DNA of 64,000 nucleotides. Source: Bacteroidales bacterium. GTDB taxonomy: Bacteria; Bacteroidota; Bacteroidia; Bacteroidales; UBA932. The translations under genes were made by a program, and so were the position numbers. This document shows, one piece after another, positions 44,979 through 53,718 of this stretch; the stretch's first letter is position 1, and the number at the start of each line of letters is the position of its first letter. The DNA lies in assembly GCA_017504965.1 (NCBI GenBank), contig JAFVQD010000022.1:48511-112510 (forward strand). Direction: 5' to 3'. The notes under the pieces were generated by a model, which made no database searches, was not told the DNA's origin, and was given only the letters and a program-made list of their open reading frames with translations.

Positions 44979-47063
44979 TTAGAAGGTAACCAGTCCTGCC
45001 TCTTCAAGCATCTGGAGGTATTTGGTTATCACTTCGACAGATTCTCCCTCAGGGAATTGGGCATCGATCATCTTTTTGATGTCAAGAATGCTGTTTGTCC
45101 CATCGGTGGCCAGTTTTGCTATTTCACCACCATTGGTTATGCTTCCTCTCTTGTGGAAACCATATTTGGTGGTCAGCTCTTTAGGGATGGTTCTCAATAC
45201 CCCATAGCCACTCTCCATCACTTTTGAGGTAGATTTCGGGTAGACTTTGGAAGCAGCTTTCTCTTCTGGACTGAGGACAATTTTCACCGGTGCTACACCC
45301 AATTCGGCTGCACGTCTTTTCATTGCGGCGTCGATCTGTGCACTATTAACCCTGGCCCTCTCGCTTACACCTTTCTGAAGCACAGCCACATACTCCGAGA
45401 GGGTGGTGCTTTCAGGTGCAAGTTCCAGCACTGTGGCGAGGGTCGCTATCTCATTTTTCTCCACAGCATCCTGATTCCAGCGGGCACACCTATATGCAGC
45501 GGCCAGCTCTTGGGCTGTGGCATTGCCCAGAAGGGCAATATCGTGTTTCATCTTCACAGACTGCCTCTTGTCCCCATTTGCAGAGACCTCTGCCGCTATC
45601 CGGGCAGCAGCCCCCTCCTGAGCCGATGCGATGGTATATGCACTTGCTGCCGCAATGACTATTGCCCTGTGGAGCTGCGTAGGGTCGCATATGGCGGGTC
45701 TGTCACCCGAGGTGTGGTAGTAGTTGTCGGGCCAGGTGATCATAATAACGCTTGGCACCTGCACACCCCAGTCATTGAACACTTCGTGGTCAGATGCACC
45801 GTAGTGGGCATTGATGGTGTAGTAGAATGGGTCGTGTGAGCCTGTGAGGCTGTAAACGGGCTTGAGTGCATCGGGACGCCCCATACCTGTGGCTACGAAG
45901 CTGCGGTTTGTAGCACCCATATAGTGGTAGAAAGACTCTGCCACATCGTTCAGATAGTGGGGGTTGCCCATAGTGGTGCGGTGAACGCAATAGTATCCCT
46001 GGCTCTTGCTCAGCCAAAGACCCACCATATCGAGATTTATTGCGCAGAGAGCCTTTTCAAGTTCCTCCTTGTTCTGGATGGCCCAAGGGATACTCCCCTG
46101 GAATTCGGGCACCCAGATGAATCTCATACCCCTTTTGGCCCTTGGCAGTCTGCCGCTATTGTACAGTTCGTTGATGGTGCGGGCAGCCTCGATGAGTGAA
46201 GCAGAGCCGGAGATATTGTCGTTTGCACCAAGTTTTACATACCCTTCATACAGGTGTGCCACGAAGATGACCTCTTCTGCATCAGGATCGGTGCCTGGAA
46301 TATAGCAGGTGGGAACCTCGATATCGGTCTCCTCTGTGGTAGCCTCCACTTTGGCGTGTACCACTATTTTTTCACCGTAAAGGAGTCTGTCACGAAGGGC
46401 ATATCCGTCACGTGGGGTGAGGTTGAAGCAGAAAGTGGGGGTCTTGCTGTAGATACCTGCGTTAGGGATCTGAATAGGGTCCACAAGGGGTCTGGGAGAA
46501 TTGAAACTGATTACACCCACAGCACCTTTAGAGACCACTCTGTCGTGTACGCGCCCTCCGGAAGCCTCAGTCACAGCGATCTTCCCTGTAAGGTCAAGTC
46601 CCTCCAGTTCTTTGTCAGTGCCACGACCGACCCAGATGAGTTCAGCCTCCACATCGGCATTTGAGCTTCCCTGTGCCAGGATAGCTGCCAGATCACGGTA
46701 GTCGGCTATCTTGGCTGTATTAGGTGAGATCTCCCACAGTGAAGCGGATATGCCGTCCCAAGTTTTGGTCTTTCCGAGTTTAAGGGTCTGCGCGTTCTCT
46801 ATACCGTAACTATGGAGTCTGTCCACTACATATTTTGACTCGAAAAATTCACCTGTATAGTCCGTATGCTGACGATCCCTCTCATAGGGAGCTATATCCA
46901 TAATGTAATTGTATGCACGGTCTCCTGATGACTCTCCTACCAGCAAGTCATAATACTTTTCATCCAACAAGCAATGATAAAACGGGTTAACGTACTCTTG
47001 TGCAGCGAGTGAGTAGGACACGAATAATACTGCAGCCAAGAGCAATGATCTGCATCTGCTCAT
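44979..47063 (-). CDS. Exported M28-type zinc peptidase with PA domain
   Basis: 694 residues. Signal peptide ending near SYSLAAQ (residue 21). A protease-associated (PA) domain is inserted at about 140-210 (DLTGKIAVTEASGGRVHD). The zinc site corresponds to FVAHLYEGYVKLGANDNISG (His and Asp) with WVPEFQG and LDMVG downstream, and a histidine in MITWPDNYYHTSG; the first zinc box is unusual (HLYEG). Likely an aminopeptidase acting in the periplasm. Last gene of a three-gene exported hydrolase unit; array A follows its stop by 7 bp. Confidence 0.8.
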   Translation of the reverse strand: MSRCRSLLLAAVLFVSYSLAAQEYVNPFYHCLLDEKYYDLLVGESSGDRAYNYIMDIAPYERDRQHTDYTGEFFESKYVVDRLHSYGIENAQTLKLGKTKTWDGISASLWEISPNTAKIADYRDLAAILAQGSSNADVEAELIWVGRGTDKELEGLDLTGKIAVTEASGGRVHDRVVSKGAVGVISFNSPRPLVDPIQIPNAGIYSKTPTFCFNLTPRDGYALRDRLLYGEKIVVHAKVEATTEETDIEVPTCYIPGTDPDAEEVIFVAHLYEGYVKLGANDNISGSASLIEAARTINELYNSGRLPRAKRGMRFIWVPEFQGSIPWAIQNKEELEKALCAINLDMVGLWLSKSQGYYCVHRTTMGNPHYLNDVAESFYHYMGATNRSFVATGMGRPDALKPVYSLTGSHDPFYYTINAHYGASDHEVFNDWGVQVPSVIMITWPDNYYHTSGDRPAICDPTQLHRAIVIAAASAYTIASAQEGAAARIAAEVSANGDKRQSVKMKHDIALLGNATAQELAAAYRCARWNQDAVEKNEIATLATVLELAPESTTLSEYVAVLQKGVSERARVNSAQIDAAMKRRAAELGVAPVKIVLSPEEKAASKVYPKSTSKVMESGYGVLRTIPKELTTKYGFHKRGSITNGGEIAKLATDGTNSILDIKKMIDAQFPEGESVEVITKYLQMLEEAGLVTF

Positions 47064-47101
47064 AATAAAAAATGGTACTTTATGTTATACAGTAGTTTAA
47101 T

Positions 47102-48382
47102 TTAAATGGTCGGATAGATATAATTGGTGTCGATAACCTCTCCGTGACGGTCGAGCAGGACTATTGTCATCTTCTCTGGTGTCACGCTCATGTGCATTGC
47201 ACTTACGGTCTGCGGACCTTCGCTCCATCTGAAACGGATCTTGTCCCCATTTTCGATAGGTGCCTCAGGGTCGTATGCCACACCTCTTTCATTGTCTGAA
47301 GAGGTGGACTGCAGATACACTGTCCCCTTTGATCCGTCTGTCACCTGGCCATCATAGATAGCCGGGGTGCTGACATAAATATGGTTATTGCCCGCAAGGG
47401 CGAGATTGATTCCAAGTTCGTCAAACAGTTTGCACCAGCGGCCGTACTGGGAGTCACCTCCGTTTTTGCCGAAGAACCACTGGTAGTGCTCGCATACCAC
47501 CTTGTAAGGTGCTGGATTCTCTGCCACCACTTCACGTACCCATTGCTGCGCAGCAGCGAGGCTGAGACTGTCCCTCATATTCTCATTGTTAAGCATAATG
47601 AAAAGGACGTCGCCATATCTGAAATGGTAGCATACCCCCTCTTCGCCCGGGTATCCGTTGCGGGGATAGGCAGCGGCATCGCGGAAGAACTCGTTTGTAG
47701 TGCGGTGATAGCCGCGGGTCATATTGTCATGATTGCCGTTGACACCGGCCCACATGTACTTGTGGAATGGGGCCTCCTTGTAAAGGTCCTTCCAGAATGT
47801 GTAACTGCCACCCCATGCGGTGATATCTCCCAGGTGGAGAATCCAGTCAAACGGCTTGTAGTTCTCCACGGTGGAGATCATATCCATGGCAGCCTGTGTC
47901 CTGCCGTATAGGGGTGAGTAGACATGAAAGTCCGATATGATGCAGGCCTCCCATTTTCTGGCTCCTGCAGTATGGAAGTAGTGTACTGATGATGTGTCAG
48001 TAGTGATGATTCTGTATTTGTAACGGGTATCAGGGAGCAGACCGGAGACTGTGGCATTGTATTTATTGATAACCACATCTTCATAGAAGTCCTTTCCGTC
48101 GTGGGTCTTTGAGTAGATGCTGTCAAAAGTGGTACACAGAACCCCTTTAAAGCTTTTGGCAATGGATCTCTTCCACCTTTTGTCGTTGACCTCCGACACC
48201 TCGAGTATAGCGTCGGTAATGGTGGTGTCGGTAGCCCAGCTGAAATTCATTTGGGTCCGGGTATCCTCTGCCGGAGAGGTGGTGATGGTGTAGGCACTCT
48301 TGTCCTGATGTGATACTACCACATCAGCCGAGCAGCTGCCAAAAAGCAGGGCAACTGCCAGAAGGTGAAATATATGTTTCAT
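47102..48382 (-). CDS. Calcineurin-like phosphoesterase lipoprotein
   Basis: 426 residues. Lipobox LLFGSCSAD. N-terminal fibronectin-like domain (residues about 30-140, as in purple acid phosphatases), then the metallophosphatase core: IISDFHVYSP (first metal block), HLGDITAWGG, VNGNHDNMTRG, VCEHYQWFFGKNGG and ALAGNNHIYVS (histidine ligands). The first block has FHV where DxH is usual, so D-F-H is kept. Acts on phosphomonoesters or diesters outside the inner membrane; substrate unknown. 38 bp before the M28 gene and 16 bp after the phosphodiester glycosidase gene. Confidence 0.87.
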   Translation of the reverse strand: MKHIFHLLAVALLFGSCSADVVVSHQDKSAYTITTSPAEDTRTQMNFSWATDTTITDAILEVSEVNDKRWKRSIAKSFKGVLCTTFDSIYSKTHDGKDFYEDVVINKYNATVSGLLPDTRYKYRIITTDTSSVHYFHTAGARKWEACIISDFHVYSPLYGRTQAAMDMISTVENYKPFDWILHLGDITAWGGSYTFWKDLYKEAPFHKYMWAGVNGNHDNMTRGYHRTTNEFFRDAAAYPRNGYPGEEGVCYHFRYGDVLFIMLNNENMRDSLSLAAAQQWVREVVAENPAPYKVVCEHYQWFFGKNGGDSQYGRWCKLFDELGINLALAGNNHIYVSTPAIYDGQVTDGSKGTVYLQSTSSDNERGVAYDPEAPIENGDKIRFRWSEGPQTVSAMHMSVTPEKMTIVLLDRHGEVIDTNYIYPTI

Positions 48383-48398
48383 GATGGTTTATGTGTCG

Positions 48399-49277
48399 TT
48401 ATTTGATGAATAGAAGGGAGTTTACAACATATCTTTCACCCTCTTTGTCGAACTTCTTGTTATCTGATGGGTGGTTTACGATCCCCATACCTTTGACGTA
48501 CAGTGTGGTGGATCCGCCACCATCCAGATTGAGGGCATCCTCTGCACCCGCATAGTGCATAATCTTAGTGAACTCAGGGAGGCTCATACCGTCAGCCACA
48601 CCTTTTGCGCGTCCGTCTACAGTGATAAGGAACACCTTCTTTGAGTTAGTGGCCAGAGCACTTCTCGGGTGGCGGTTCTTATTGAAAGAGCCTTCGTTAA
48701 GATATGCATCTTCTCCATCCATCATAAGTAGCGGACCGCTTCCCATAACGTGTGGCTCAGCTATATTGATGGCCCACTCCTTATCAAGTGCCATGCCGAC
48801 AGAGTCAACGGGGGCAGCTACAAGATATACCTGGCCATCTTCCCTAATAGCGACAGCACCATTGTCCCTCTGTCCCATATTTTCTGTAAACTCATAGCAC
48901 AATTCACCGAATTTTCTGAAAAAACTTACACTATTGTAAGGTACACTCATATTGTAGAATGTGCCGTTCATAGCTACGACAGCACCACTGTCAGCAGCAA
49001 ATTTGCTGGTCCGGGTGATTTTCCCAGGATCATTGGCAAGTGCCCATCGCCCCTGAGCCGCAGCTTTTAGATCGATTTCTATGATGCTGATATACTGGGA
49101 AGATTCAAAAATCTGCTCTTCACCCTGGAAGTGGTACTGTTTGAGGGTAATGCCTTTCTCTATCTTGGTGGTTTCCCATTTGGCGTTTTTGAATGTTAGA
49201 TAATCTGGATCATCACATTTGGGTTGGCATGCTATAGCTATTGTGATGGCTGAGATGATAAGAAGTAGTTTTTTCAT
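48399..49277 (-). CDS. Phosphodiester glycosidase family (NAGPA domain) lipoprotein
   Basis: 292 residues from the ATG at 49277 (MKKLLLIISAITIAIAC, lipobox). NAGPA-type domain: GAVVAMNGTFYNM, VMGSGPLLMMDGE, RHPRSALATNSKKVFLITVDGRA and EDALNLDGGGSTTLYV, the diagnostic glycine block. In animals this family removes GlcNAc from GlcNAc-1-phospho-mannose; bacterial members act on sugar phosphodiesters. First gene of the exported hydrolase unit. A near-match promoter box TACCTTTA lies on the minus strand at 49299-49306. Confidence 0.88.
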   Translation of the reverse strand: MKKLLLIISAITIAIACQPKCDDPDYLTFKNAKWETTKIEKGITLKQYHFQGEEQIFESSQYISIIEIDLKAAAQGRWALANDPGKITRTSKFAADSGAVVAMNGTFYNMSVPYNSVSFFRKFGELCYEFTENMGQRDNGAVAIREDGQVYLVAAPVDSVGMALDKEWAINIAEPHVMGSGPLLMMDGEDAYLNEGSFNKNRHPRSALATNSKKVFLITVDGRAKGVADGMSLPEFTKIMHYAGAEDALNLDGGGSTTLYVKGMGIVNHPSDNKKFDKEGERYVVNSLLFIK

Positions 49278-49383
49278 ATGCGAAAATATTAGATTCGGTA
49301 AAGGTAACAATAATTTTTAGACATTGTTTTAAACTTATCCGTTTATAGCCGTTTAGCGTATGGCCCGGTAATTTTTCTTTATC

Positions 49384-49391
49384 TACCTTTG
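49384..49391 (+). promoter_or_regulatory. Core promoter for the RAYT-like gene
   Basis: TACCTTTG matches TAnnTTTG and lies 24 bp before the ATG at 49416; no good -33 box. The rest of 49278-49383 is AT-rich with a short direct repeat (CCGTTTA twice near 49340-49352) and no palindrome of the array type. Confidence 0.55.
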
Positions 49392-49415
49392 CCAAAATAT
49401 GTGAAGTGAGATATT

Positions 49416-50315
49416 ATGGAGAGAAAATTTATTGAATTATGCCAGAAAAATGGTCCTTGCTGGCATCTCTACACACCGGGAAAAGAGAGCGACAATATCT
49501 ATCGAGACAAGGAGGATTTTGTATTGGGGATGAATCTGACAGCCCTTTTTGCCGGGAAATTTCCGGAAGTGACTGTGTACACTTTCCAGCTGATGAATAA
49601 TCACCACCACTACCTTATTTCAGGTAAGCTTGATATAGTAAGGGTGTTCTTTGAGGAATTCCAACGCAGATTGGCCAAGATGCTCTGCAATCTCAAAGGT
49701 TATGAGATTCACCCCTGCGAGTATGGCATTAAAAAGATAGCAGATGTCAATCAGTTCAGGATCAATATTGTATATATCAACAGGAACGGATATGTTGTCA
49801 ACAAGGAGTACACCCCATTTACCTATCCTTGGGGAGCCAATATGTTCTTCTTCAATATGCCGATATCATCAGGTGGCTTGTATAGCTCTCTACCCTATAA
49901 GGTTAAAAGAGCCATGTTTCATAGCCATGACATTAATTGTCCATCACATTACTTTATGCAAGAAGAATATATCTCTCCCCTATCGTATTGTCATGTAAAG
50001 GAAGCTGAAAGCCTTTTCTATAATGCACACGACTACTTTTCATCTGTTACGAAGGGGGTTGAGGCATATAAAGAAGTGGCACAAATGATAGGTGACTCTC
50101 TATACCTATCAGATAATGAGATGTATTCTGTCCTGAGAAAAATCAGCTATGACAGGTTTGGTACATTTGCGCTGACCAAGTTGGACAGCAATGCGAAGTA
50201 CGAGTTGGCAAAATGTATGCATTTTGATTACCATGCCAGCAATAGTCAGGTATCCAGGATTCTGAGAATGGATATTTATGATGTGGACAGTATTTTCCCA
50301 CTTTCTTCAAAATAG
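49416..50315 (+). CDS. RAYT-like (REP-associated tyrosine) Y1 transposase, diverged
   Basis: 299 residues. The motif LMNNHHHYLIS matches the MPNHxHxL box of IS200/RAYT transposases, giving an HxH metal site at H63/H65. Downstream, NIVYINRNGYVV followed by YPWGANM matches the RAYT block YIHxNP...YPWSS, with Y120 as candidate nucleophile. The C-terminal part (residues about 262-292, SQVSRILRMDIYDVDSIF) resembles the helix-turn-helix that ends many RAYTs. It is longer than typical members, and both motifs deviate, so activity is uncertain. Codons are more A/T-ending than in the neighbours. There are no IS ends; array B begins 27 bp after the stop. Confidence 0.75.
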   Translation: MERKFIELCQKNGPCWHLYTPGKESDNIYRDKEDFVLGMNLTALFAGKFPEVTVYTFQLMNNHHHYLISGKLDIVRVFFEEFQRRLAKMLCNLKGYEIHPCEYGIKKIADVNQFRINIVYINRNGYVVNKEYTPFTYPWGANMFFFNMPISSGGLYSSLPYKVKRAMFHSHDINCPSHYFMQEEYISPLSYCHVKEAESLFYNAHDYFSSVTKGVEAYKEVAQMIGDSLYLSDNEMYSVLRKISYDRFGTFALTKLDSNAKYELAKCMHFDYHASNSQVSRILRMDIYDVDSIFPLSSK

Positions 50316-50342
50316 CTCTGTCGGTCCGGCCTATCTGGGAGG

Positions 50343-50473
50343 CGGGGGTGAAACAGGTGCTTTTACCTCCGGCGGGCAGGAATGTTGGTGATTCGGGGGT
50401 GAAACTGGCACTTTTACCCCCGGCGGGAGAGATTGTTAACAAATCGGGGGCAGAAAACATCATTCTGCCCCCG
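50343..50473. repeat. Palindrome array B: inverted homologue of array A
   Basis: Palindromes at 50343-50371, 50394-50422 and 50445-50473, again 29 nt with 22-nt spacers and an exact 51-bp period. Reversed, it aligns with array A over its whole length without net insertion; the cap palindromes (50445-50473 and 44841-44869) differ by one base. The cap is followed by a T-rich run (ACTTTTATTTTTT, 50474-50486), so it can act as a terminator for the RAYT-like gene. In the RAYT sense the two inner stems keep pairing through G-U pairs. It also lies at the end of the minus-strand rsfS-DUF486 unit. Confidence 0.9.
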
Positions 50474-50477
50474 ACTT

Positions 50478-50849
50478 TTATTTTTTGAACATAAAGTAGA
50501 CCGCCAGCACGAGGAAGACGAAGCCGATAAGGTGATTCAACCTGAATTGTTCTGTCTTGAAGACGATCAGGCTGAATATCACGAAGACTGTCAGGGTGAT
50601 CACCTCCTGGATCACTTTCAGCTGCATCAGTGAAAATGGACCTCCGTTACCGATGAACCCCATTCTGTTCGCCGGCACCTGAAGACAGTACTCGAAGAAA
50701 GCTATTATCCAACTTATCGCTATCACACCTATCAGTGGAAGTGAGCTGAACCATTTGTATTCTGCCAATTTGAGATGGCCGTACCAGGCCAGGGTCATAA
50801 AGACATTTGACGCTATCAGCAGTATGATAGTCAATATCGCTTTTCCCAT
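50478..50849 (-). CDS. DMT-type membrane protein, DUF486
   Basis: 123 residues, four membrane segments. IASNVFMTLAWYGHLK, WIIAFFEYCLQVPANRMG and GPFSLMQLKVIQEVITL are the highly conserved DUF486 blocks; the family belongs to the drug/metabolite transporter clan with no known substrate. Last gene of the long minus-strand unit, 8 bp after pyrF. Confidence 0.92.
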   Translation of the reverse strand: MGKAILTIILLIASNVFMTLAWYGHLKLAEYKWFSSLPLIGVIAISWIIAFFEYCLQVPANRMGFIGNGGPFSLMQLKVIQEVITLTVFVIFSLIVFKTEQFRLNHLIGFVFLVLAVYFMFKK

Positions 50850-50857
50850 ACCTTATG

Positions 50858-51667
50858 CTAATTCCAGTAACAACCGCTATTTTTAGCCGCTTGTGCTGCA
50901 GCTTCTGCAAAGTCCTCCCCTTTGGAAGCGTAGATAACGGCACGTGAAGAGTTGATCAAGACGCCGCAAGAGTCATTGCTCCCATATTTGAGCACCTCTT
51001 CTGCCGAACCGCCCTGAGCGCCCACACCGGGTACCAGATAGAAATGTTTGGGACAGAACTCTCTGATCTGAGCCAGCTTCTCCGCTCTGGTAGCACCGAT
51101 CACATACATAACTCTCTGATGTGAATCGGGGACTATCCCATTCATATTCTCCACCACTTCCCTGAAGAGGGGACGACCGTCAGCCAGCACTTTGGTCTCG
51201 AAGTCCTCTGCTGAAGGGTTAGAGGTGAGGGCCAAAATGATCACCCACTTCCCTTCATATTGAAGGAACGGAGTGATGGCATCCCTACCCATATATGGTG
51301 CAAGGGTAACTGCATCGAAATCCATCTTCTCGAAAAACGCCTTGGCATAGAGTGCAGCGGTATTTCCGATGTCACCCCTCTTCGCGTCAGCTATGATGAA
51401 CATCTCGGGATAATTCTTACGGATATACTCTACTGTCATCTCCAGCTGCTGCCATCCCGACACCCCTTCAGCCTCATAAAATGCGATATTGGGCTTATAG
51501 GCGACACAGTAAGGTGCAGTCGCATCGATAATCGCCTTATTGAACTCAAACATAGGGTTCTCCAGCGACAGAAGATGCTGAGGGATTTTTTTGAGGTCAG
51601 TGTCTAACCCCACACACAGGCAGCTTCCCTTTTTCTGAATCTGAGAATACAATTCTTCGTAGGTCAT
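50858..51667 (-). CDS. pyrF: Orotidine 5'-phosphate decarboxylase
   Basis: Last step of UMP synthesis. 269 residues from the ATG at 51667; a TTG further up (51691) would overlap the M20 gene. Long (type 2) form, with [12 protein letters not shown], the catalytic [14 protein letters not shown] (Lys/Asp network), [12 protein letters not shown] and [13 protein letters not shown]. 13 bp after the M20 peptidase gene. Confidence 0.96.
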   Translation of the reverse strand: MTYEELYSQIQKKGSCLCVGLDTDLKKIPQHLLSLENPMFEFNKAIIDATAPYCVAYKPNIAFYEAEGVSGWQQLEMTVEYIRKNYPEMFIIADAKRGDIGNTAALYAKAFFEKMDFDAVTLAPYMGRDAITPFLQYEGKWVIILALTSNPSAEDFETKVLADGRPLFREVVENMNGIVPDSHQRVMYVIGATRAEKLAQIREFCPKHFYLVPGVGAQGGSAEEVLKYGSNDSCGVLINSSRAVIYASKGEDFAEAAAQAAKNSGCYWN

Positions 51668-51680
51668 ATATTTCTTGATA

Positions 51681-53033
51681 TTATTTGTCAAAATATTTGT
51701 AGAACAGTGCTATCGACTCCATACCTCTGAACAGCTGAGAGAGCAGATAACTCTCGTTGGGAGAGTGGATGGTGTCTCTCTCCAGACCGAAGCCCATCAA
51801 AAGTGGATCTGCATTCAGAATCTGCTGCATATCTGCCAGAATAGGGATCGATCCGCCACCTCGGCTCGGTACAGGCTCGATACCGTATACCTCCTCCATC
51901 GCCTTGGCGGCAGCCTTGTATGCCGGTGAAGATATAGGGATGAGGAAGCCGTTTCCTCCGTGGTGAGGGGTCACTTTCACCCTTACTCCCGCAGGTGCAA
52001 TAGAGAGGAAGTGCTCTTCGAAGAGCTTCGCAATCTTATTGCAGTCCTGGTTAGGGACAAGTCTCATAGATACTTTGGCGTGAGCCACAGATGGCAATAC
52101 TGTCTTGGATCCTTCGCCGATGAAGCCGCCCCAGATGCCGTTCACATCGAGACAAGGGCGGATACCTGTCCTCTCCATAGTTGAGTAGCCCTCCTCTCCT
52201 GCCACTGCATCGATATCAAGGAACTCCTTATACTCCTGCTCGTTATATGGCGCACGTGCAAGCATCGCCCTGTCTTCAGCAGAGAGCTCCACGACATCGT
52301 CATAGAACCCTTTGATGGTGATATGTCCCCTCTCATCGATAAGCTGGTCGATCATCTTGCACAGGGCATTGATAGGATTCACCACTGCACCGCCATAGTG
52401 ACCTGAGTGAAGGTCCTTATTAGGGCCGGTCACCTCGACCTCCACATAGGCAAGTCCCCTCATACCGCAGTTGATAGATGGCACTTTCTCGCTGATCATA
52501 GTGGTATCAGAAACAAGCATAATATCACAGGCAAGCATATCCTTGTGCTCTTTCGCCCACTCAGCCAGACTTGGAGAACCGATCTCCTCTTCACCTTCCA
52601 GAATAAACTTGATATTATGGTTTACCAGACCTTTCTTTACGAGATATTCGAAAGCCTTGATATGCATAAAGAGCTGACCTTTATCGTCGTTGGCACCTCT
52701 GGCATAGATGGCACCGTCACGAACCTCAGGCTCAAATGGATCTGATTTCCACAAATCAATAGGATCCACCGGCTGGACATCATAGTGTCCGTACACCAGA
52801 ATGGTAGGTCTTGACGGATCGAGACGTTTTTCGCCGAAAACTACAGGGTGCCCTTTGGTAGGGTAAACCTGTGCACTGTCAGCCCCTGCTGCCAGCAGCA
52901 TCTCTACGAGTTTGTTGGCGCAAGTCACCATATCCTCTTTGTGCGCAGACTGTGAACTTACAGATGGGATTCTGAGGAGTTCGAACAGTTCATTCAAAAA
53001 TCTCTCTTGGTTTTCAGCGATGTATTGTCTCAT
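51681..53033 (-). CDS. M20 family dipeptidase
   Basis: 450 residues. Metal-binding blocks [26 protein letters not shown] and [12 protein letters not shown], the dimerisation-domain block [13 protein letters not shown], and GGSIPI with a late histidine region ([12 protein letters not shown]). Matches carnosinase/CNDP-like cytosolic dipeptidases. 18 bp after psd. Confidence 0.94.
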   Translation of the reverse strand: MRQYIAENQERFLNELFELLRIPSVSSQSAHKEDMVTCANKLVEMLLAAGADSAQVYPTKGHPVVFGEKRLDPSRPTILVYGHYDVQPVDPIDLWKSDPFEPEVRDGAIYARGANDDKGQLFMHIKAFEYLVKKGLVNHNIKFILEGEEEIGSPSLAEWAKEHKDMLACDIMLVSDTTMISEKVPSINCGMRGLAYVEVEVTGPNKDLHSGHYGGAVVNPINALCKMIDQLIDERGHITIKGFYDDVVELSAEDRAMLARAPYNEQEYKEFLDIDAVAGEEGYSTMERTGIRPCLDVNGIWGGFIGEGSKTVLPSVAHAKVSMRLVPNQDCNKIAKLFEEHFLSIAPAGVRVKVTPHHGGNGFLIPISSPAYKAAAKAMEEVYGIEPVPSRGGGSIPILADMQQILNADPLLMGFGLERDTIHSPNESYLLSQLFRGMESIALFYKYFDK

Positions 53034-53051
53034 AAATTATCTCTTTAATGG

Positions 53052-53708
53052 TTATTTTATCTCTGCTATAATTGATTCTGATCCCACCACTTTATCGCCC
53101 ACTTTCACATTGAGTTTGGCATCAAGGGGGAGGAAGATGTCAGCTCGCGAACCGAATTTGATAAATCCTTCAGGTCCGCCGGCTTCCACTTTTTTACCTT
53201 TCTGGGCATAACATACCACCCTTCTGGCGAAGAGTCCTGCTATCTGACGGGTCAGTATCTCAGTACCGTTCTCATTTCTGATCACGATGGTAGTTCTCTC
53301 GTTCTTTTCTGATGATTTGGGGTAGAATGCAGCTACATATTTACCTGGATGGTACTTATAGTGAACCACCTCTCCCGAGAGAGGGAACCAGTTCACGTGC
53401 ACATTGAAAAAAGACATAAACACCGACACCTGTATCCTCTTCCCTTTGAAATATTCAGGCTCCTCCACCTCTTCCACTATAACCACTTTTCCGTCAGCCG
53501 GTGCACTCACCAGTGTACCGCTACCGTTAGCGACCCTTACAGGGACTCTGAAGAATGATAGGATGAAGATGGTAAAACCGACGAAAAGGGCCACTGCTAT
53601 CCAGGCCCACATCGTGTAGTTGAAGATTTCCAAGGCTATAAGAGAGAACAATATCGCCAGTGACAGCGTGACAAATATGGTCTTATACCCCTCTTTATGT
53701 ACTTTCAT
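53052..53708 (-). CDS. psd: Phosphatidylserine decarboxylase family protein
   Basis: Makes phosphatidylethanolamine. 218 residues, short form. Membrane segments within residues 10-50, then SAPADGKVVIVEEVEEPEY, VNWFPLSGEV and near the C-terminus KFGSRADIFLP, where self-cleavage at Gly-Ser gives the pyruvoyl group. Lies 10 bp after cdsA, the preceding step in phospholipid synthesis. Confidence 0.93.
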   Translation of the reverse strand: MKVHKEGYKTIFVTLSLAILFSLIALEIFNYTMWAWIAVALFVGFTIFILSFFRVPVRVANGSGTLVSAPADGKVVIVEEVEEPEYFKGKRIQVSVFMSFFNVHVNWFPLSGEVVHYKYHPGKYVAAFYPKSSEKNERTTIVIRNENGTEILTRQIAGLFARRVVCYAQKGKKVEAGGPEGFIKFGSRADIFLPLDAKLNVKVGDKVVGSESIIAEIK

Positions 53709-53718
53709 AGGTTTAAGT

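Noticed and set aside
44851..44982. A 43-codon frame through array A, starting at an ATG in the cap palindrome, with an exact 17-residue repeat; array B has a matching frame on the minus strand.
   Set aside because: The period of 51 makes any open frame repeat every 17 codons. Between A and B most base differences change the amino acid, so there is no sign of protein-level selection; pairing of the palindromes explains the conservation better.
49416..50315. A complete IS200/IS605 insertion sequence.
   Set aside because: The protein is larger than TnpA of IS200, no subterminal left/right end hairpins or TnpB gene are present, and the upstream side has no palindrome; the RAYT reading fits better.
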